Below, piece by piece: positions 25,933 through 35,335 of a stretch of 64,000 nucleotides of DNA. Positions within the stretch are counted from its first letter, which is position 1, and each line of letters starts with the position of its first letter. The notes under the pieces are model-generated. The model was given only the letters and a program-made list of their open reading frames with translations, searched no databases and was not told where the DNA came from. A program made the position numbers and the translations under genes. This stretch comes from Halobacillus mangrovi (GTDB lineage Bacteria; Bacillota; Bacilli; Bacillales; Halobacillaceae), in contig NZ_CP020772.1 of assembly GCF_002097535.1 (NCBI RefSeq), positions 682,001 through 746,000 of the forward strand. Reading direction: 5' to 3'.

Positions 25933-27411
25933 ATGGTTTATGATGTGGGAATCGTTGGAGCAGGCTTCGGTGGATTAGCTGCAGCTGCCGAGCTCTCAAG
26001 AAAAGGGTTAAATGTACTAGTTTTAGAAGCTTCCAACGAGCTTGGAGGCAGTGCAGGTAAGTATGAACGCGAGAGGTATCGGTTCCAATCCGGTGCTACA
26101 GTTGGGATGGGGTTTGAACCAGGTGGTGTATTTGACCAACTGTATAAGAACCTCGATCTAAAAACCCCAGCGATGAAACTGTTGAATCCAATTATGGAGA
26201 TTCATATGCCTGATCGAACGATTCACTATTATCGCGATCGGAATCAATGGTATAACGAAATCCAAAGGAATTTTCCAGAGGTTTCAAATGAGATAAAGAC
26301 TTTCTATGAAGAAATATTTAAAGTTGGAGAAATGGTTGATCGCTTAGTGGAAAAGTTACCGATATTTCCACCGAAAACAATGAGAGACTGGCTTACTCTT
26401 CCTTCCTTAATGAATCAAGAATCCATCAGGCTTATCCCATTTCTCATGCAGACCGTAGAAGACCGTTTAAAGAAATACCAGCTTCATCATTATCATTTGT
26501 TTAAGACATTTCTTAATGGAGAGTTAATGGACAGTGTCCAAACAAGTGTGGATCGGTGTCCAGCCTTTCTTGGGTATGCGGCTTTACAAACTTTTCATAA
26601 AGGTGCTTATGCCGTCCACGGGGGCCTGGCAACGGTTGCAGAACAATTGGCAGATTATATTAAAGGGTGTGGGAACGAAGTAAAGCTTCGACACCCTGTC
26701 CACCTTGTTGATAAAGAGGGTGGAACTTTTCGATTGCATACAAAACGAAAGAAAATTTATGAAGTCAAAAGAGTGATACTAAATAATTCGGTCCATAATT
26801 TCCATGATACGTTATCTCCAAAATTAGGTAAACATTCCTATATTAAAGAACAAAAGGAAATGAAGCGAGAGTCATGGGGAGCGTTTATCATTCATGCGGG
26901 TGTAGACCAAAGCGTGTTTGAATCCACTGATGTTTTGTACCATCAGTTCATTGATCCGCACCACCCTGAAGAATTGCATGACGGTGGTCAATTTTTAATG
27001 TCGCTTTCTGATCCTGTTGATCAGAAAATGGCTCCGGAGGGAAAGAGGTCACTCACAATATCTACCCATACTTCTATTCGTCAGTGGTGGGAAGCGGAGG
27101 ATTACAATATTAAAAAAGAAAGGATGAAAGAACGTCTTATTCAGACTGTCGACCATTACTTTCCTGGATTCTCCAACCATTTGGATATTGTTCTCCCTGG
27201 TACTCCAGTTACTTTCGAAAAATGGTTACGAAGAAAGCAAGGAAAAGTAGGTGGCTATGCGCCGAAGGGAAGCTACAGCTGGCTGAATAGCTACTCCATA
27301 CGAACAGGGATCGATGGTGTTCTGCAATGTGGGGATACTGTATTCCCAGGGGCAGGGACACTTGGTGTCACACTTTCAGGCTTAATGGTAGCTAAAGAGC
27401 TTACGAAATGA
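25933..27411 (+). CDS. Phytoene desaturase/CrtI-family FAD-dependent oxidoreductase
   Basis: A 492-residue flavoprotein. The N-terminus has VGIVGAGFGGLAAAAELSRKG with an acidic residue after LVLEA, the FAD-binding fold. The C-terminus LQCGDTVFPGAGTLGVTLSGL is typical of carotenoid desaturases and isomerases (CrtI/CrtISO/CrtO). Halobacillus-type bacteria make C30 carotenoids, and such genes exist in several paralogues, but no crtM or other carotenoid gene is nearby. So a desaturase, ketolase or unrelated oxidoreductase role remains open. AGAGAGGTGGTGG precedes the ATG. It is divergent from the ECF sigma gene and probably co-transcribed with the small zinc-ribbon gene. Confidence 0.78.
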   Translation: MVYDVGIVGAGFGGLAAAAELSRKGLNVLVLEASNELGGSAGKYERERYRFQSGATVGMGFEPGGVFDQLYKNLDLKTPAMKLLNPIMEIHMPDRTIHYYRDRNQWYNEIQRNFPEVSNEIKTFYEEIFKVGEMVDRLVEKLPIFPPKTMRDWLTLPSLMNQESIRLIPFLMQTVEDRLKKYQLHHYHLFKTFLNGELMDSVQTSVDRCPAFLGYAALQTFHKGAYAVHGGLATVAEQLADYIKGCGNEVKLRHPVHLVDKEGGTFRLHTKRKKIYEVKRVILNNSVHNFHDTLSPKLGKHSYIKEQKEMKRESWGAFIIHAGVDQSVFESTDVLYHQFIDPHHPEELHDGGQFLMSLSDPVDQKMAPEGKRSLTISTHTSIRQWWEAEDYNIKKERMKERLIQTVDHYFPGFSNHLDIVLPGTPVTFEKWLRRKQGKVGGYAPKGSYSWLNSYSIRTGIDGVLQCGDTVFPGAGTLGVTLSGLMVAKELTK

Positions 27412-27471
27412 TTGAATTCGCAGGAGTTCGGGAAGAAGATATATAAGAATAACATTAAAGGAGAGATCGAT

Positions 27472-27645
27472 GTGCCAGGTCCAGAAAATGAACTCGTCGG
27501 TTTCCAAGCCAATCCAAACGAATTTGGTAAATGTGGAAACTGCGGGAAATTATTAACGACGAAAAAAGAAGAAGGACTGAAGTTATGTAAAGAATGTCAG
27601 AAGAGACATAAAGACAAAGAGGTAGAGTATGATGAAGGAGAATAA
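27472..27645 (+). CDS. Small zinc-ribbon protein (57 aa), unknown function
   Basis: A 57-residue acidic protein with two CxxC pairs, KCGNCG and LCKEC, separated by 13 residues, which would bind one zinc ion. The start is a GTG at 27472 with AAAGGAG eight bases before it; the frame is open further upstream without a binding site. It follows the CrtI-type gene by 60 bases and shares its terminator. I do not recognise a named family. The ribbon suggests nucleic-acid or protein binding, but nothing more can be read. Confidence 0.7.
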   Translation: MPGPENELVGFQANPNEFGKCGNCGKLLTTKKEEGLKLCKECQKRHKDKEVEYDEGE

Positions 27646-27660
27646 ATTGAAAATGTAGGG

Positions 27661-27690
27661 TCACGCTCTCAAAACGGGCGTGATTTTTTT
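27661..27690 (+). terminator. Terminator after the zinc-ribbon gene
   Basis: TCACGC and GCGTGA form a stem with a loop, followed by seven T residues. Confidence 0.85.
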
Positions 27691-27740
27691 ATGTAGTAAA
27701 GATTGCCACGGTTAATAACTACATAGAATTTTCTGCAATT

Positions 27741-28051
27741 TAGTAATGGAAGACTCGATTTAAGCTGCTTTTATTAAGAGGAACTAATAAAGCCGCTCTC
27801 TAAATACTGAAACTCGATTGAGTAGGTTCGTTAAGCTATTGAAAGCTGGGGTGGATGGAAAATGACGAGACCTCCCGTGGGAGAAGGACTTAGGCAAGAC
27901 CCCCCAGTGAGCGAAGCGAACGAGGACTTGCCAGTTCCTCCACAGGAAAGCGAGTTATTTTCCATCCACCCCTCACACTATTAAAGGTAAGAACCCAAGA
28001 TATATCCAACTAGATAATGATCTCGAATTCAAGTCCTCAGGATAAGGAGGC
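27741..28051. repeat. Intergenic repeat element E3
   Basis: A non-coding block between the zinc-ribbon and BCCT genes, from TAGTAATGGAAGACTCGATTT to CCTCAGGATAAGGAGGC. These ends match those of E1, E2 and E4. The space between the left end and the core differs from E2. No open frame of note is present. Confidence 0.72.
27848..27972. repeat. Palindromic core of E3 (subtype B)
   Basis: Perfect 16-bp arms GGGGTGGATGGAAAAT and ATTTTCCATCCACCCC. The inner helix GGCAAG (27893-27898) pairs perfectly with CTTGCC (27927-27932). The arms differ in sequence from those at 12266 but remain complementary. Confidence 0.78.
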
Positions 28052-28223
28052 ATATTTCGTAAGCAGGTAGTTGCTATATCGGTTATTTATTAACACAAAA
28101 AATACAAAATTAAAGTAAAAAATATGAATGGTGGGTAAACTTTACACTTTACAGCATAATAAGAGCAGTGTTATGGTCTCTAAATGTGCCAAAAACACAT
28201 GATTACATTTAAAGGAGTTATTT

Positions 28224-29753
28224 ATGAATAACAAGCATACAGGGCGAATTGATTGGCCCGTCTTCGCTATCAGCGGAGGATTATTAGTACTTTTTGTATT
28301 TTTTGCCCTTATTGATATTAGTTTAATTGAAACAATCGTCAACAAGAGCTTTGGCTGGTCTGCTAAATACTTCGGAGCATTCTGGCAAATACTCATGCTA
28401 GCCACATTTTTTGTAGGCATTGGCCTGGCCTTCTCTAAATATGGAAGAGTCAAAATGGGAAATATGGAGAAACCTGAAATCAGCCTTTACAAATGGCTGT
28501 CCATCATCATGGCTACCTTGCTTGCCGGTGGAGGAGTATTCTGGGCGGCAGCTGAGCCGATGTACCACTTTTTAACGGTGCCTCCACATCAATCAGGCAT
28601 TGAAGCGGGTACAAAAGCAGCGATTAACCCTGCACTCGCTCAAAGCTTTATGCACTGGGGATTCTTAGCATGGGCGATCCTTGGTACGATCAGTGCTGTT
28701 GTGATGATGTATGGACATTATCATAAAGGCATGCCAATGAAACCACGGACTTTGCTGTATCCTATTTTCGGTGAGAAGCTGAGAAGCAGCTGGCTAGGGA
28801 CATTAATTGATGCTTTCTCTGTCATTGCCGTTGCAGCCGGAACCATAGGACCGATCGGATTCCTTGGCCTCCAGGCTAGTTATGGTCTTCAAGAAATCTT
28901 TGGCATTCCGAATCAGTTCAGCACACAATTTACGATCATCTTTGCGGTGGTGCTGATCTCAACGATTTCGGCTGTAACAGGTTTGTACAAAGGGATTCAA
29001 TATCTAAGTAGTTTTAATGTACGTTTAGCCATTGCGCTGATGGCCTTTATTGTTATTTTTGGACCGGGTGGATTTATTATTGATCATTTTCTATCTGGAT
29101 TTGGTTACTATGTAGATCAGTTCATCCCTATGAGTACTTTCCGTGGAGACGCTGGCTGGTTGTCCGGTTGGACCGTATTCTTCTGGGGATGGTTTATTGG
29201 TTATGGTCCAATGATGGCTATCCTTGTCAGTCGTATTTCCAGAGGGCGTACCATTCGTGAAATCATTGTCGCCGTTTCTATATTTGCACCAGTGATTTCT
29301 ACGTTCTGGTTTACCGTTTTAGGCGGTTCAGGGATTTTCTTTGAGCTAAATAATCCAGGTTCTGTTTCTGAGGCCTTGAATGCAGCAGGTAACCCTGCAG
29401 CGATGTTTGCGATAACAGAGCAATTCCCGTTGGCTTCTGTCATTTCACCGCTGTTCTTGATTTTGACAATCTTGTTTGTGGTGACAACAAGTGATTCGAT
29501 GTCCTATACAATCGCCATGGCTGTGACAGGGGAAGGAAACCCGAAGAAATGGCTTCGTATTTTCTGGGCAGTCTTAATGGGATCTGTAGCCGTGATCCTT
29601 CTTATCACAGGGGACAGTGGAATTACACAGCTGCAAAACTTTATTGTTGTAACTGCTGTACCTGTATCCATTCTCCTTCTTCCAATGATCTGGTTAGCTC
29701 CACGAGTAGCGAAGGAAATGGCAATAAAACAAGAAATGACTGATAAAAAATAA
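28224..29753 (+). CDS. BCCT-family transporter, substrate pocket unlike classic betaine carriers
   Basis: A 509-residue carrier with about 12 membrane helices. Family features are WAAAEPMYHF near 108, FMHWGFLAWAIL near 138, and SRISRGRTIREII near 335. BCCT proteins import betaine, choline, carnitine or similar solutes, usually with Na+. The helix-8 motif, normally FYWAWWISWSP, reads FFWGWFIGYGP here, and the tyrosine after the helix-4 tryptophans is a leucine. These changes affect residues that line the betaine box in BetP, so another quaternary-amine-like substrate is plausible. The long C-terminal osmosensing tail of BetP is missing. AAAGGAG precedes the start. Confidence 0.83.
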   Translation: MNNKHTGRIDWPVFAISGGLLVLFVFFALIDISLIETIVNKSFGWSAKYFGAFWQILMLATFFVGIGLAFSKYGRVKMGNMEKPEISLYKWLSIIMATLLAGGGVFWAAAEPMYHFLTVPPHQSGIEAGTKAAINPALAQSFMHWGFLAWAILGTISAVVMMYGHYHKGMPMKPRTLLYPIFGEKLRSSWLGTLIDAFSVIAVAAGTIGPIGFLGLQASYGLQEIFGIPNQFSTQFTIIFAVVLISTISAVTGLYKGIQYLSSFNVRLAIALMAFIVIFGPGGFIIDHFLSGFGYYVDQFIPMSTFRGDAGWLSGWTVFFWGWFIGYGPMMAILVSRISRGRTIREIIVAVSIFAPVISTFWFTVLGGSGIFFELNNPGSVSEALNAAGNPAAMFAITEQFPLASVISPLFLILTILFVVTTSDSMSYTIAMAVTGEGNPKKWLRIFWAVLMGSVAVILLITGDSGITQLQNFIVVTAVPVSILLLPMIWLAPRVAKEMAIKQEMTDKK

Positions 29754-29790
29754 GACGATTGGCGCTTGAGGCGCCAATCGTTTTATTTTT
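29752..29790. terminator. Bidirectional terminator between BCCT and kynB
   Basis: ACGATTGGCGC and GCGCCAATCGT form an 11-bp stem around TTGAG, followed by a T-rich tract; it serves convergent genes. Confidence 0.88.
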
Positions 29791-30403
29791 GCTTTAATAT
29801 CGCTCGAACAGGGCTGCCGTCCGCTTCATCCATCTTCAATGGAAATGCCATCAGCTCATAAGCACCTGGTGCGACATGGTCCATCTGCAATCCTTCCAAT
29901 ATTAATAAATCATGCTTATATAAGGAATGATGGGCAGGGAGGTCTTTACTTGTTTCCGGGTCTACAGAGGGAGTATCAACTCCAATCAGATCAATGCCCT
30001 TGTCGTATAGAAATTCGGCTACATCTTCACCAATCACCGTGTAAGATTGAGGGAATTGTTTTCGGTCTTCCCAACTCTTTGTCCGAAAAAGGACTTTGGT
30101 AACTCCATTAAACTGAAAAGATTGGAGGTCTTTTTTTCTGATCACTTTCTTGTTCTCCATGTTAATAACTAAGGCTTCACCGATAAAACGTTCAGGTGGA
30201 AGGTCGGCCACTTTCAATCCCTCGTTATCATAATGAAACGGGGCGTCTATATGTGTGCCGGTATGGTTGCTGGCCGTAAATTGGCCGATATTCACAGACT
30301 CAGTCTCTTCAATAGACATTGTCAATTTATAATGAAACGGTTCGTCTCCTGGCCACTCTGGTGTTTGATTATTCAGATGCATAGAGATATCGATTAGTTT
30401 CAT
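29783..30403 (-). CDS. kynB: Kynurenine formamidase (arylformamidase)
   Basis: A 206-residue member of the cyclase/KynB family. The metal-binding motif is HTGTHIDAPFHY at about 47-58, and an initial DISMHLNNQTPEWPGD matches KynB. It hydrolyses N-formylkynurenine to kynurenine and formate with bound metal. AAGGAGG precedes the ATG. It follows kynU after 13 bases in one operon, the same pair seen in the Bacillus tryptophan degradation pathway. The first enzyme, tryptophan 2,3-dioxygenase (kynA), is not adjacent. Confidence 0.88.
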   Translation of the reverse strand: MKLIDISMHLNNQTPEWPGDEPFHYKLTMSIEETESVNIGQFTASNHTGTHIDAPFHYDNEGLKVADLPPERFIGEALVINMENKKVIRKKDLQSFQFNGVTKVLFRTKSWEDRKQFPQSYTVIGEDVAEFLYDKGIDLIGVDTPSVDPETSKDLPAHHSLYKHDLLILEGLQMDHVAPGAYELMAFPLKMDEADGSPVRAILKQK

Positions 30404-30416
30404 TCTAGAAACCTCC

Positions 30417-31697
30417 TTAAGCTATGATCCCACGTTCATTTTTAAATCGTTTATGCTTTTCGTTTTCCATAATACCTTTAAGAATTAAGGTTACATCATA
30501 AACATCTTCAAATGAGATGTAGAGCGCGATTGGGGCAAGGCGGATGACATTTGGAGAGCGAAAATCAGGAATAACATTTTCTTCTTTCAAGGCTTTACAT
30601 ATACTTGCTGCTTCTGGATGAAGTAAACAAATATGCCCGCCTCGCCGTTCATCTTCCAGCGGATTCGCTAACTGAAACCCATAATCCGGAAGCTCCTGAT
30701 GAATCAAGTTCATCATCATGCGGGTGAGTGCTAAGGACTTCTCGCGGATTGATTTTATGCCTGCTTCATGGAAAATTTCCAGAGAACCAAGAAGCGGAGC
30801 AGAACTTAGAATATGTGGCGTCCCCATCTGATAAGCACCGGCTGTTTCTGCTGGTGTTAATTCATGCTCCATATCAAATTGCTTTTCTTTTTTTGAGCTG
30901 AACCAACCTGCTAAACCTGGTTTCTTTCCTAAGTGCTTCTCATGGACATACAATCCACCGACTCCGCCAGGGCCGCTGTTCAAATATTTATAAGTGCACC
31001 AAACAGCAAAGTCGACGTCCCAATCATTCAAGTGGTGGGGAAGAGCGCCTATGGAGTGGGCCAAGTCGAATCCAACAATAATTCCCTGGTCATGCGCCGC
31101 CTTTGTTATTTTTTCTATATCAAGAAGCTGCCCACTCCTGTAAAGCACGGAAGGGAGCAGGAGGAGAGCGACTTCTTCATCCATCTGAGCGATAATATTA
31201 TCTTCTGATAAGGTATATCCATCCTGACTCTCGACTTGAATTAAATGCGCGGATGGCTGCAACCCATGGAGGTCAATCTGGCTTTTCAGAGCATATATAT
31301 CTGAAGGGAAATTGAGTTCATCAGCTATAATTTTCGTTCGCTTTCCATCTGGTTTATAAAAGGAAGCCAACAGTTGATGAAGATTCGCGGTAATCGAGCC
31401 GGTATTAATGACTTCATGTGCTTTTGCCCCGATTAAGGGCGCCGTCATTTCTCCGATTTGCTCTGACATATAAAACCACGGCTGTTTTCCCTCCGTCCAT
31501 CCATCAATGCCGTAAGTCTTCCAATCTTCCAAAGATGTCATCAGTGTTCTCTCCGCTCTTTTTGAAAGCAGACCTAGAGAATTTCCATCCATATAATAGG
31601 TAGAATCCTTCGTATAAAATTCACTTTTGTAAATGGATAGTTCATCAGTTCGATCGAGCTTTTTAGCAGTTTCTCTAGTGATTTTAGATTTCGTCAT
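30417..31697 (-). CDS. kynU: Kynureninase
   Basis: A 426-residue PLP enzyme of fold type I. The PLP lysine lies in [19 protein letters not shown] near 240, and DLAHSIGA near 218 contacts the cofactor, both typical of kynureninase. It cleaves kynurenine to anthranilate and alanine. AGGAGG precedes the ATG. It forms an operon with kynB. Without kynurenine monooxygenase or 3-hydroxyanthranilate dioxygenase nearby, the expected local end product is anthranilate rather than NAD. Confidence 0.9.
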   Translation of the reverse strand: MTKSKITRETAKKLDRTDELSIYKSEFYTKDSTYYMDGNSLGLLSKRAERTLMTSLEDWKTYGIDGWTEGKQPWFYMSEQIGEMTAPLIGAKAHEVINTGSITANLHQLLASFYKPDGKRTKIIADELNFPSDIYALKSQIDLHGLQPSAHLIQVESQDGYTLSEDNIIAQMDEEVALLLLPSVLYRSGQLLDIEKITKAAHDQGIIVGFDLAHSIGALPHHLNDWDVDFAVWCTYKYLNSGPGGVGGLYVHEKHLGKKPGLAGWFSSKKEKQFDMEHELTPAETAGAYQMGTPHILSSAPLLGSLEIFHEAGIKSIREKSLALTRMMMNLIHQELPDYGFQLANPLEDERRGGHICLLHPEAASICKALKEENVIPDFRSPNVIRLAPIALYISFEDVYDVTLILKGIMENEKHKRFKNERGIIA

Positions 31698-31832
31698 CCA
31701 ATCCCTCCTGGTTTTATTATAAGGAAGCTATAGAGCTGCTAGCAAAGTTTTTATATGTTATATAAGATGGTGGGCAATAGTGAACATAAAGGAGCTATTT
31801 ATCCGTAGGTTGAAATCTGTTGTGTTTTCTAT

Positions 31833-31865
31833 TGAAAAAGCGCTGCTAGTAATGGCAGCGCTTTT
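31833..31865 (-). terminator. Terminator of recQ
   Basis: AAAAGCGCTGC and GCAGCGCTTTT form an 11-bp stem just past the recQ stop. Confidence 0.85.
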
Positions 31866-31869
31866 GTTA

Positions 31870-34014
31870 TCAAATCAATTCATGTTTAGAAAGCACAGCT
31901 TTAATAGTTGAGTACGTGTATTCCTCGGGCAGTCGTTCCTTCAAAGGTTTTAATTTCTTTTCCTCTAAGTCTTCGTAATGCTGCAGCACCGTATGCTCTT
32001 GATCTTCGCTGAACCATCTATTCCAGTTGAAGTCATCAATTTCGCGAGCTCGCCGTAATAAATGGCTTTCTACTGTTTGGGGGCTTAGTCCGCGATCTTT
32101 CGCGATTTCTTCGATGGATTTGTTCTCTTCATCCCAGAGTTGAAACGATATCACATGACTAGGTCTCTCATCAGACGGATCTTTTTTAGGTAAGGTGGAG
32201 GCAGGTGCTGGCCTCGAGGAGGGACTTGGCTTCCTTTCTGCCTGCTCGCTCCAAGGACGAATGATGGCCAGAAATTCTTCTCCATACTTTTCGAATTTCT
32301 GCTCTCCAACTCCTTTTATAGCCAGCATCTCTTGCTTATTTTCAGGAAGATAAGTAGAGAATTCTTTCAAGGTCGCATCAGAGAAGATTACATAAGGTGG
32401 AAGCCCCTTTTCGTCAGCTATCGCTTTCCTTAATGTCCGAAGCTCTTGGAAGTATTCTTCATTGTACGCTGCTTCCTGATGGGTAGTGGTCGCCTCTACT
32501 AACATAACTACCGGCTGTTCGCCTCTTAGGACAGCAACGGCCTCGTTGGAAAGCTTTAGTGTAGGATACCGTCCTTGACCAGGCGTCAGGTATCCTTCAG
32601 CCGTTAAGAAGTGAATGAACCTTTTCAGTTCTTTTTCGGTATAGTTAGACATAATCCCGTAAGTAGAGAGGGATTGGAATTGGAATTGCTTCACTTTCTG
32701 ATCAGCAGATCCCTTTAACACTTTTGCCGTTAATCCCGCACCAAATCGTTCGCCCATTCGTTTCACACAAGATAAGACCATCTGGGCTTCTTTTGTCATA
32801 TTCTGCTTTTCGCCTTCATACGTGCAATTTGAACATTTTCCACATGGCTCGGTTGGAGTAGGATCGTTAAAATATTCCAAAATGTACTGCTGCAAGCAAG
32901 TATGAGTATGACAGTAATTAATCATCGATTGTAACTTGGCGTATTCCTCTATCTTTTTATCCTCAGATGGAGATTGATCGATAAGAAAACGCTGTAGGTT
33001 GATGTCCTGGCTGGAAAATAACAGCACACAATCGCCTGGCTCTCCATCCCTTCCAGCACGTCCGGCTTCTTGATAATACGACTCGATATTCATCGGCATC
33101 GAGTAATGAATGACATACCGCACATTCGACTTGTCTATCCCCATTCCAAAAGCATTAGTAGCGACAATCGTTGTGATTTCATCTTGAACAAAATCCATTT
33201 GCACTTGCTTCCGCTGGTTTTCTGTCATTCCCGCATGATACCTTCCGATAGAAAAGCTTTTATTAGATAAGAATTGCTCTAGCTGGTCAGCATCTTTTCT
33301 TGTCGCCGTATAGATGATGCCAGACTCATTTGGTCTGCTTTCCAAGTACTCTTCAACGAAATCACGTTTATCTCTTCCTTTTATAATACGAAAAGATAAG
33401 TTATGGCGGGCAAATCCTGTGTTGACGACAGAGGTTTCGGGTACATCGATTAAATGTCTGATATCATTGATCACTTCCGGTGTCGCTGTTGCTGTCAAAG
33501 CCATAAAGACAGGAAGGTTCGGGATTTGTTTGAGTGTTGGAACTATAGACCTGTAGCTTGGCCTAAAATCGTGTCCCCATTGAGAGATACAGTGTGCTTC
33601 ATCAAAGGCGATCAAAGAGAGCTGAATGCTTTGGATAGCTGAGAGAAAATGCCCGGAATCAAACCGTTCAGGCGCCACATAAACAAAATGGTAAGAGCCG
33701 TTGGCCATATCAAAAATTCGCTGTCGTTGTTCTTCCGTCGACAATGAGCTGTTGATATAGGTGGCTGGAATACCATAAGAATTCAAAGCATCTACCTGAT
33801 CCTTCATAAGGGAAATCAGCGGGGAAATAATGATTGCTGTGCCAGGAAGCGCTAAACCTGGTATCTGATAGCAAAGAGATTTCCCTCCACCTGTAGGCAT
33901 CACGGCCAATGTATTCTGAGCGTTTAATACTTGGCTTATCGCTTGTTCCTGACCCGGGCGGAAGGTAGAGAAGCCATAATATTGCTGCAAGAGTTGTTCA
34001 GCTTTTTCCATCAT
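31870..34014 (-). CDS. recQ: ATP-dependent DNA helicase RecQ
   Basis: A 714-residue helicase. In order: helicase core with Walker A MPTGGGKSLCYQ (~40) and FDEAHCISQWGHDFRPSY (~137), second RecA domain with QEAGRAGRDGEPGD (~316), zinc cysteines in the RQC region (CLQQY, EPCGKCSNCTY, ~369-395), an HRDC domain (~510-590), and a C-terminal HTH-like segment (EENKSIEEIAKDRGLSPQTV). It unwinds DNA 3' to 5' in recombination and fork repair. The length with the extra C-terminal HTH domain is as in Bacillus RecQ. Two successive ATGs follow AAAGGATGA; the first is taken. Monocistronic. Confidence 0.92.
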   Translation of the reverse strand: MMEKAEQLLQQYYGFSTFRPGQEQAISQVLNAQNTLAVMPTGGGKSLCYQIPGLALPGTAIIISPLISLMKDQVDALNSYGIPATYINSSLSTEEQRQRIFDMANGSYHFVYVAPERFDSGHFLSAIQSIQLSLIAFDEAHCISQWGHDFRPSYRSIVPTLKQIPNLPVFMALTATATPEVINDIRHLIDVPETSVVNTGFARHNLSFRIIKGRDKRDFVEEYLESRPNESGIIYTATRKDADQLEQFLSNKSFSIGRYHAGMTENQRKQVQMDFVQDEITTIVATNAFGMGIDKSNVRYVIHYSMPMNIESYYQEAGRAGRDGEPGDCVLLFSSQDINLQRFLIDQSPSEDKKIEEYAKLQSMINYCHTHTCLQQYILEYFNDPTPTEPCGKCSNCTYEGEKQNMTKEAQMVLSCVKRMGERFGAGLTAKVLKGSADQKVKQFQFQSLSTYGIMSNYTEKELKRFIHFLTAEGYLTPGQGRYPTLKLSNEAVAVLRGEQPVVMLVEATTTHQEAAYNEEYFQELRTLRKAIADEKGLPPYVIFSDATLKEFSTYLPENKQEMLAIKGVGEQKFEKYGEEFLAIIRPWSEQAERKPSPSSRPAPASTLPKKDPSDERPSHVISFQLWDEENKSIEEIAKDRGLSPQTVESHLLRRAREIDDFNWNRWFSEDQEHTVLQHYEDLEEKKLKPLKERLPEEYTYSTIKAVLSKHELI

Positions 34015-34137
34015 CTTGAGATCATCCTTTTATCTATGCTTGCTAAAGCTTACGTCTTTTCTAATCTTATCACGTTTGTTTTGGAATGTTAGGGGAAAAT
34101 AATTGTTGTGTGAATGAATTAAAGGAGTGATAACACC

Positions 34138-35073
34138 ATGAAAGCCATTGTCATAGAACAGTACGGAGGAAATGAGCAATTAGTTGAAAAAGAACTGAAT
34201 CAACCCAATCTCGAAAACAATCAAGTACTCGTTGAACTTCATGCTACATCCATCAACCCGATTGACTGGAAATTAAGAGAAGGATACTTGAAAGAGATGC
34301 TCGATTTTGAATTCCCAATTATTTTGGGCTGGGATGCAGCTGGAATCGTGAAAGAAGTTGGAAGTGAAGTGAAACAATATAAAAAAGGTGATCGGGTATT
34401 TTCAAGACCCGCGACGACAAGGTTTGGAACCTATGCAGAATATACAGCCATAGATGAAGCTCTGCTCGCTCCATTACCTGACAATATTCCATTTGAAGAA
34501 GCAGCGGCTGTTCCGCTTGCTGGACTCACTGCATGGCAATGTCTCGTCGATTTTGCTGAGATTAAAGAAGGAGACCGCGTCTTAATTCATGCCGGATCTG
34601 GAGGCGTTGGGCAGTATGCCATTCAATTAGCCAAGCATTTTGGTGCTTATGTTGCGACAACTGCGAGTGGCAAAAACCAGGACTGGGTTGAGGAATTAGG
34701 AGTAGACCAATTTATCAATTATCGTGAAGTAAACTTTGAGGAAGTTCTGAGTAATTTTGACATCGTCTTAGATACCCTGGGCGGGGAAATTCAAGAAAAA
34801 AGTTACAAAGTATTAAAAGAAGGCGGACGCATGCCATCAATTGTCCAGCCTCCTGAGGAAGCTCTTGCAGAAAAATATAACGTGAAAGCAGGCTTTGTGT
34901 GGCTTGAACCGAGTGGGGAAAAGCTTTCGAAACTTGCTGATTTGATGGAAAATGGCAAGCTTACCTCTGTGATTGGTCATCGCTTTCCGCTAACGGAAGA
35001 TGGATTAAAAGAAGCACACGAAATTAGTGAAAGCCATCATGCAAAAGGTAAAATCGTCATCTCGATAAAATAA
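34138..35073 (+). CDS. NADP-dependent quinone oxidoreductase-like protein (MDR superfamily)
   Basis: A 311-residue zinc-independent medium-chain dehydrogenase/reductase. The catalytic-domain start (IVIEQYGGNEQL, SINPIDWKLREG) and the nucleotide-binding motif HAGSGGVGQYAIQLAKHFGA near 148 are clear. Zinc ligands of alcohol dehydrogenases are missing. Related proteins reduce quinones or enones with NADPH; the actual substrate is unknown. AAAGGAG precedes the start, and it stands alone. Confidence 0.85.
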   Translation: MKAIVIEQYGGNEQLVEKELNQPNLENNQVLVELHATSINPIDWKLREGYLKEMLDFEFPIILGWDAAGIVKEVGSEVKQYKKGDRVFSRPATTRFGTYAEYTAIDEALLAPLPDNIPFEEAAAVPLAGLTAWQCLVDFAEIKEGDRVLIHAGSGGVGQYAIQLAKHFGAYVATTASGKNQDWVEELGVDQFINYREVNFEEVLSNFDIVLDTLGGEIQEKSYKVLKEGGRMPSIVQPPEEALAEKYNVKAGFVWLEPSGEKLSKLADLMENGKLTSVIGHRFPLTEDGLKEAHEISESHHAKGKIVISIK

Positions 35074-35178
35074 GCACGGGGAATGAAGCATTGTGTTATA
35101 CAACATAGTAAGACACGAAATTTAGAAAACCCTATTTACTTTCATTTCTATAATTAAAGGTAAACCATAATTTATTGT

Positions 35179-35221
35179 GATAAACTAAGCCCCATTCATC
35201 ATGAACGGGGCTTGGTTTATC
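35179..35221. terminator. Stem-loop, probable terminator
   Basis: GATAAACTAAGCCCC and GGGGCTTGGTTTATC pair with a 13-base loop. It lies between convergent genes, 100 bases past the MDR stop; no long T-tract follows. Confidence 0.6.
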
Positions 35222-35335
35222 AGTCATATTTAGAGTATTGAGTGACGAAAGTTAGAGAAGTTATAGGTTTTGTTAACCTAAAATACATTCTTATAAATTA
35301 AAAAAATGAACACGCTATGTAAAGCTAAACACTCT

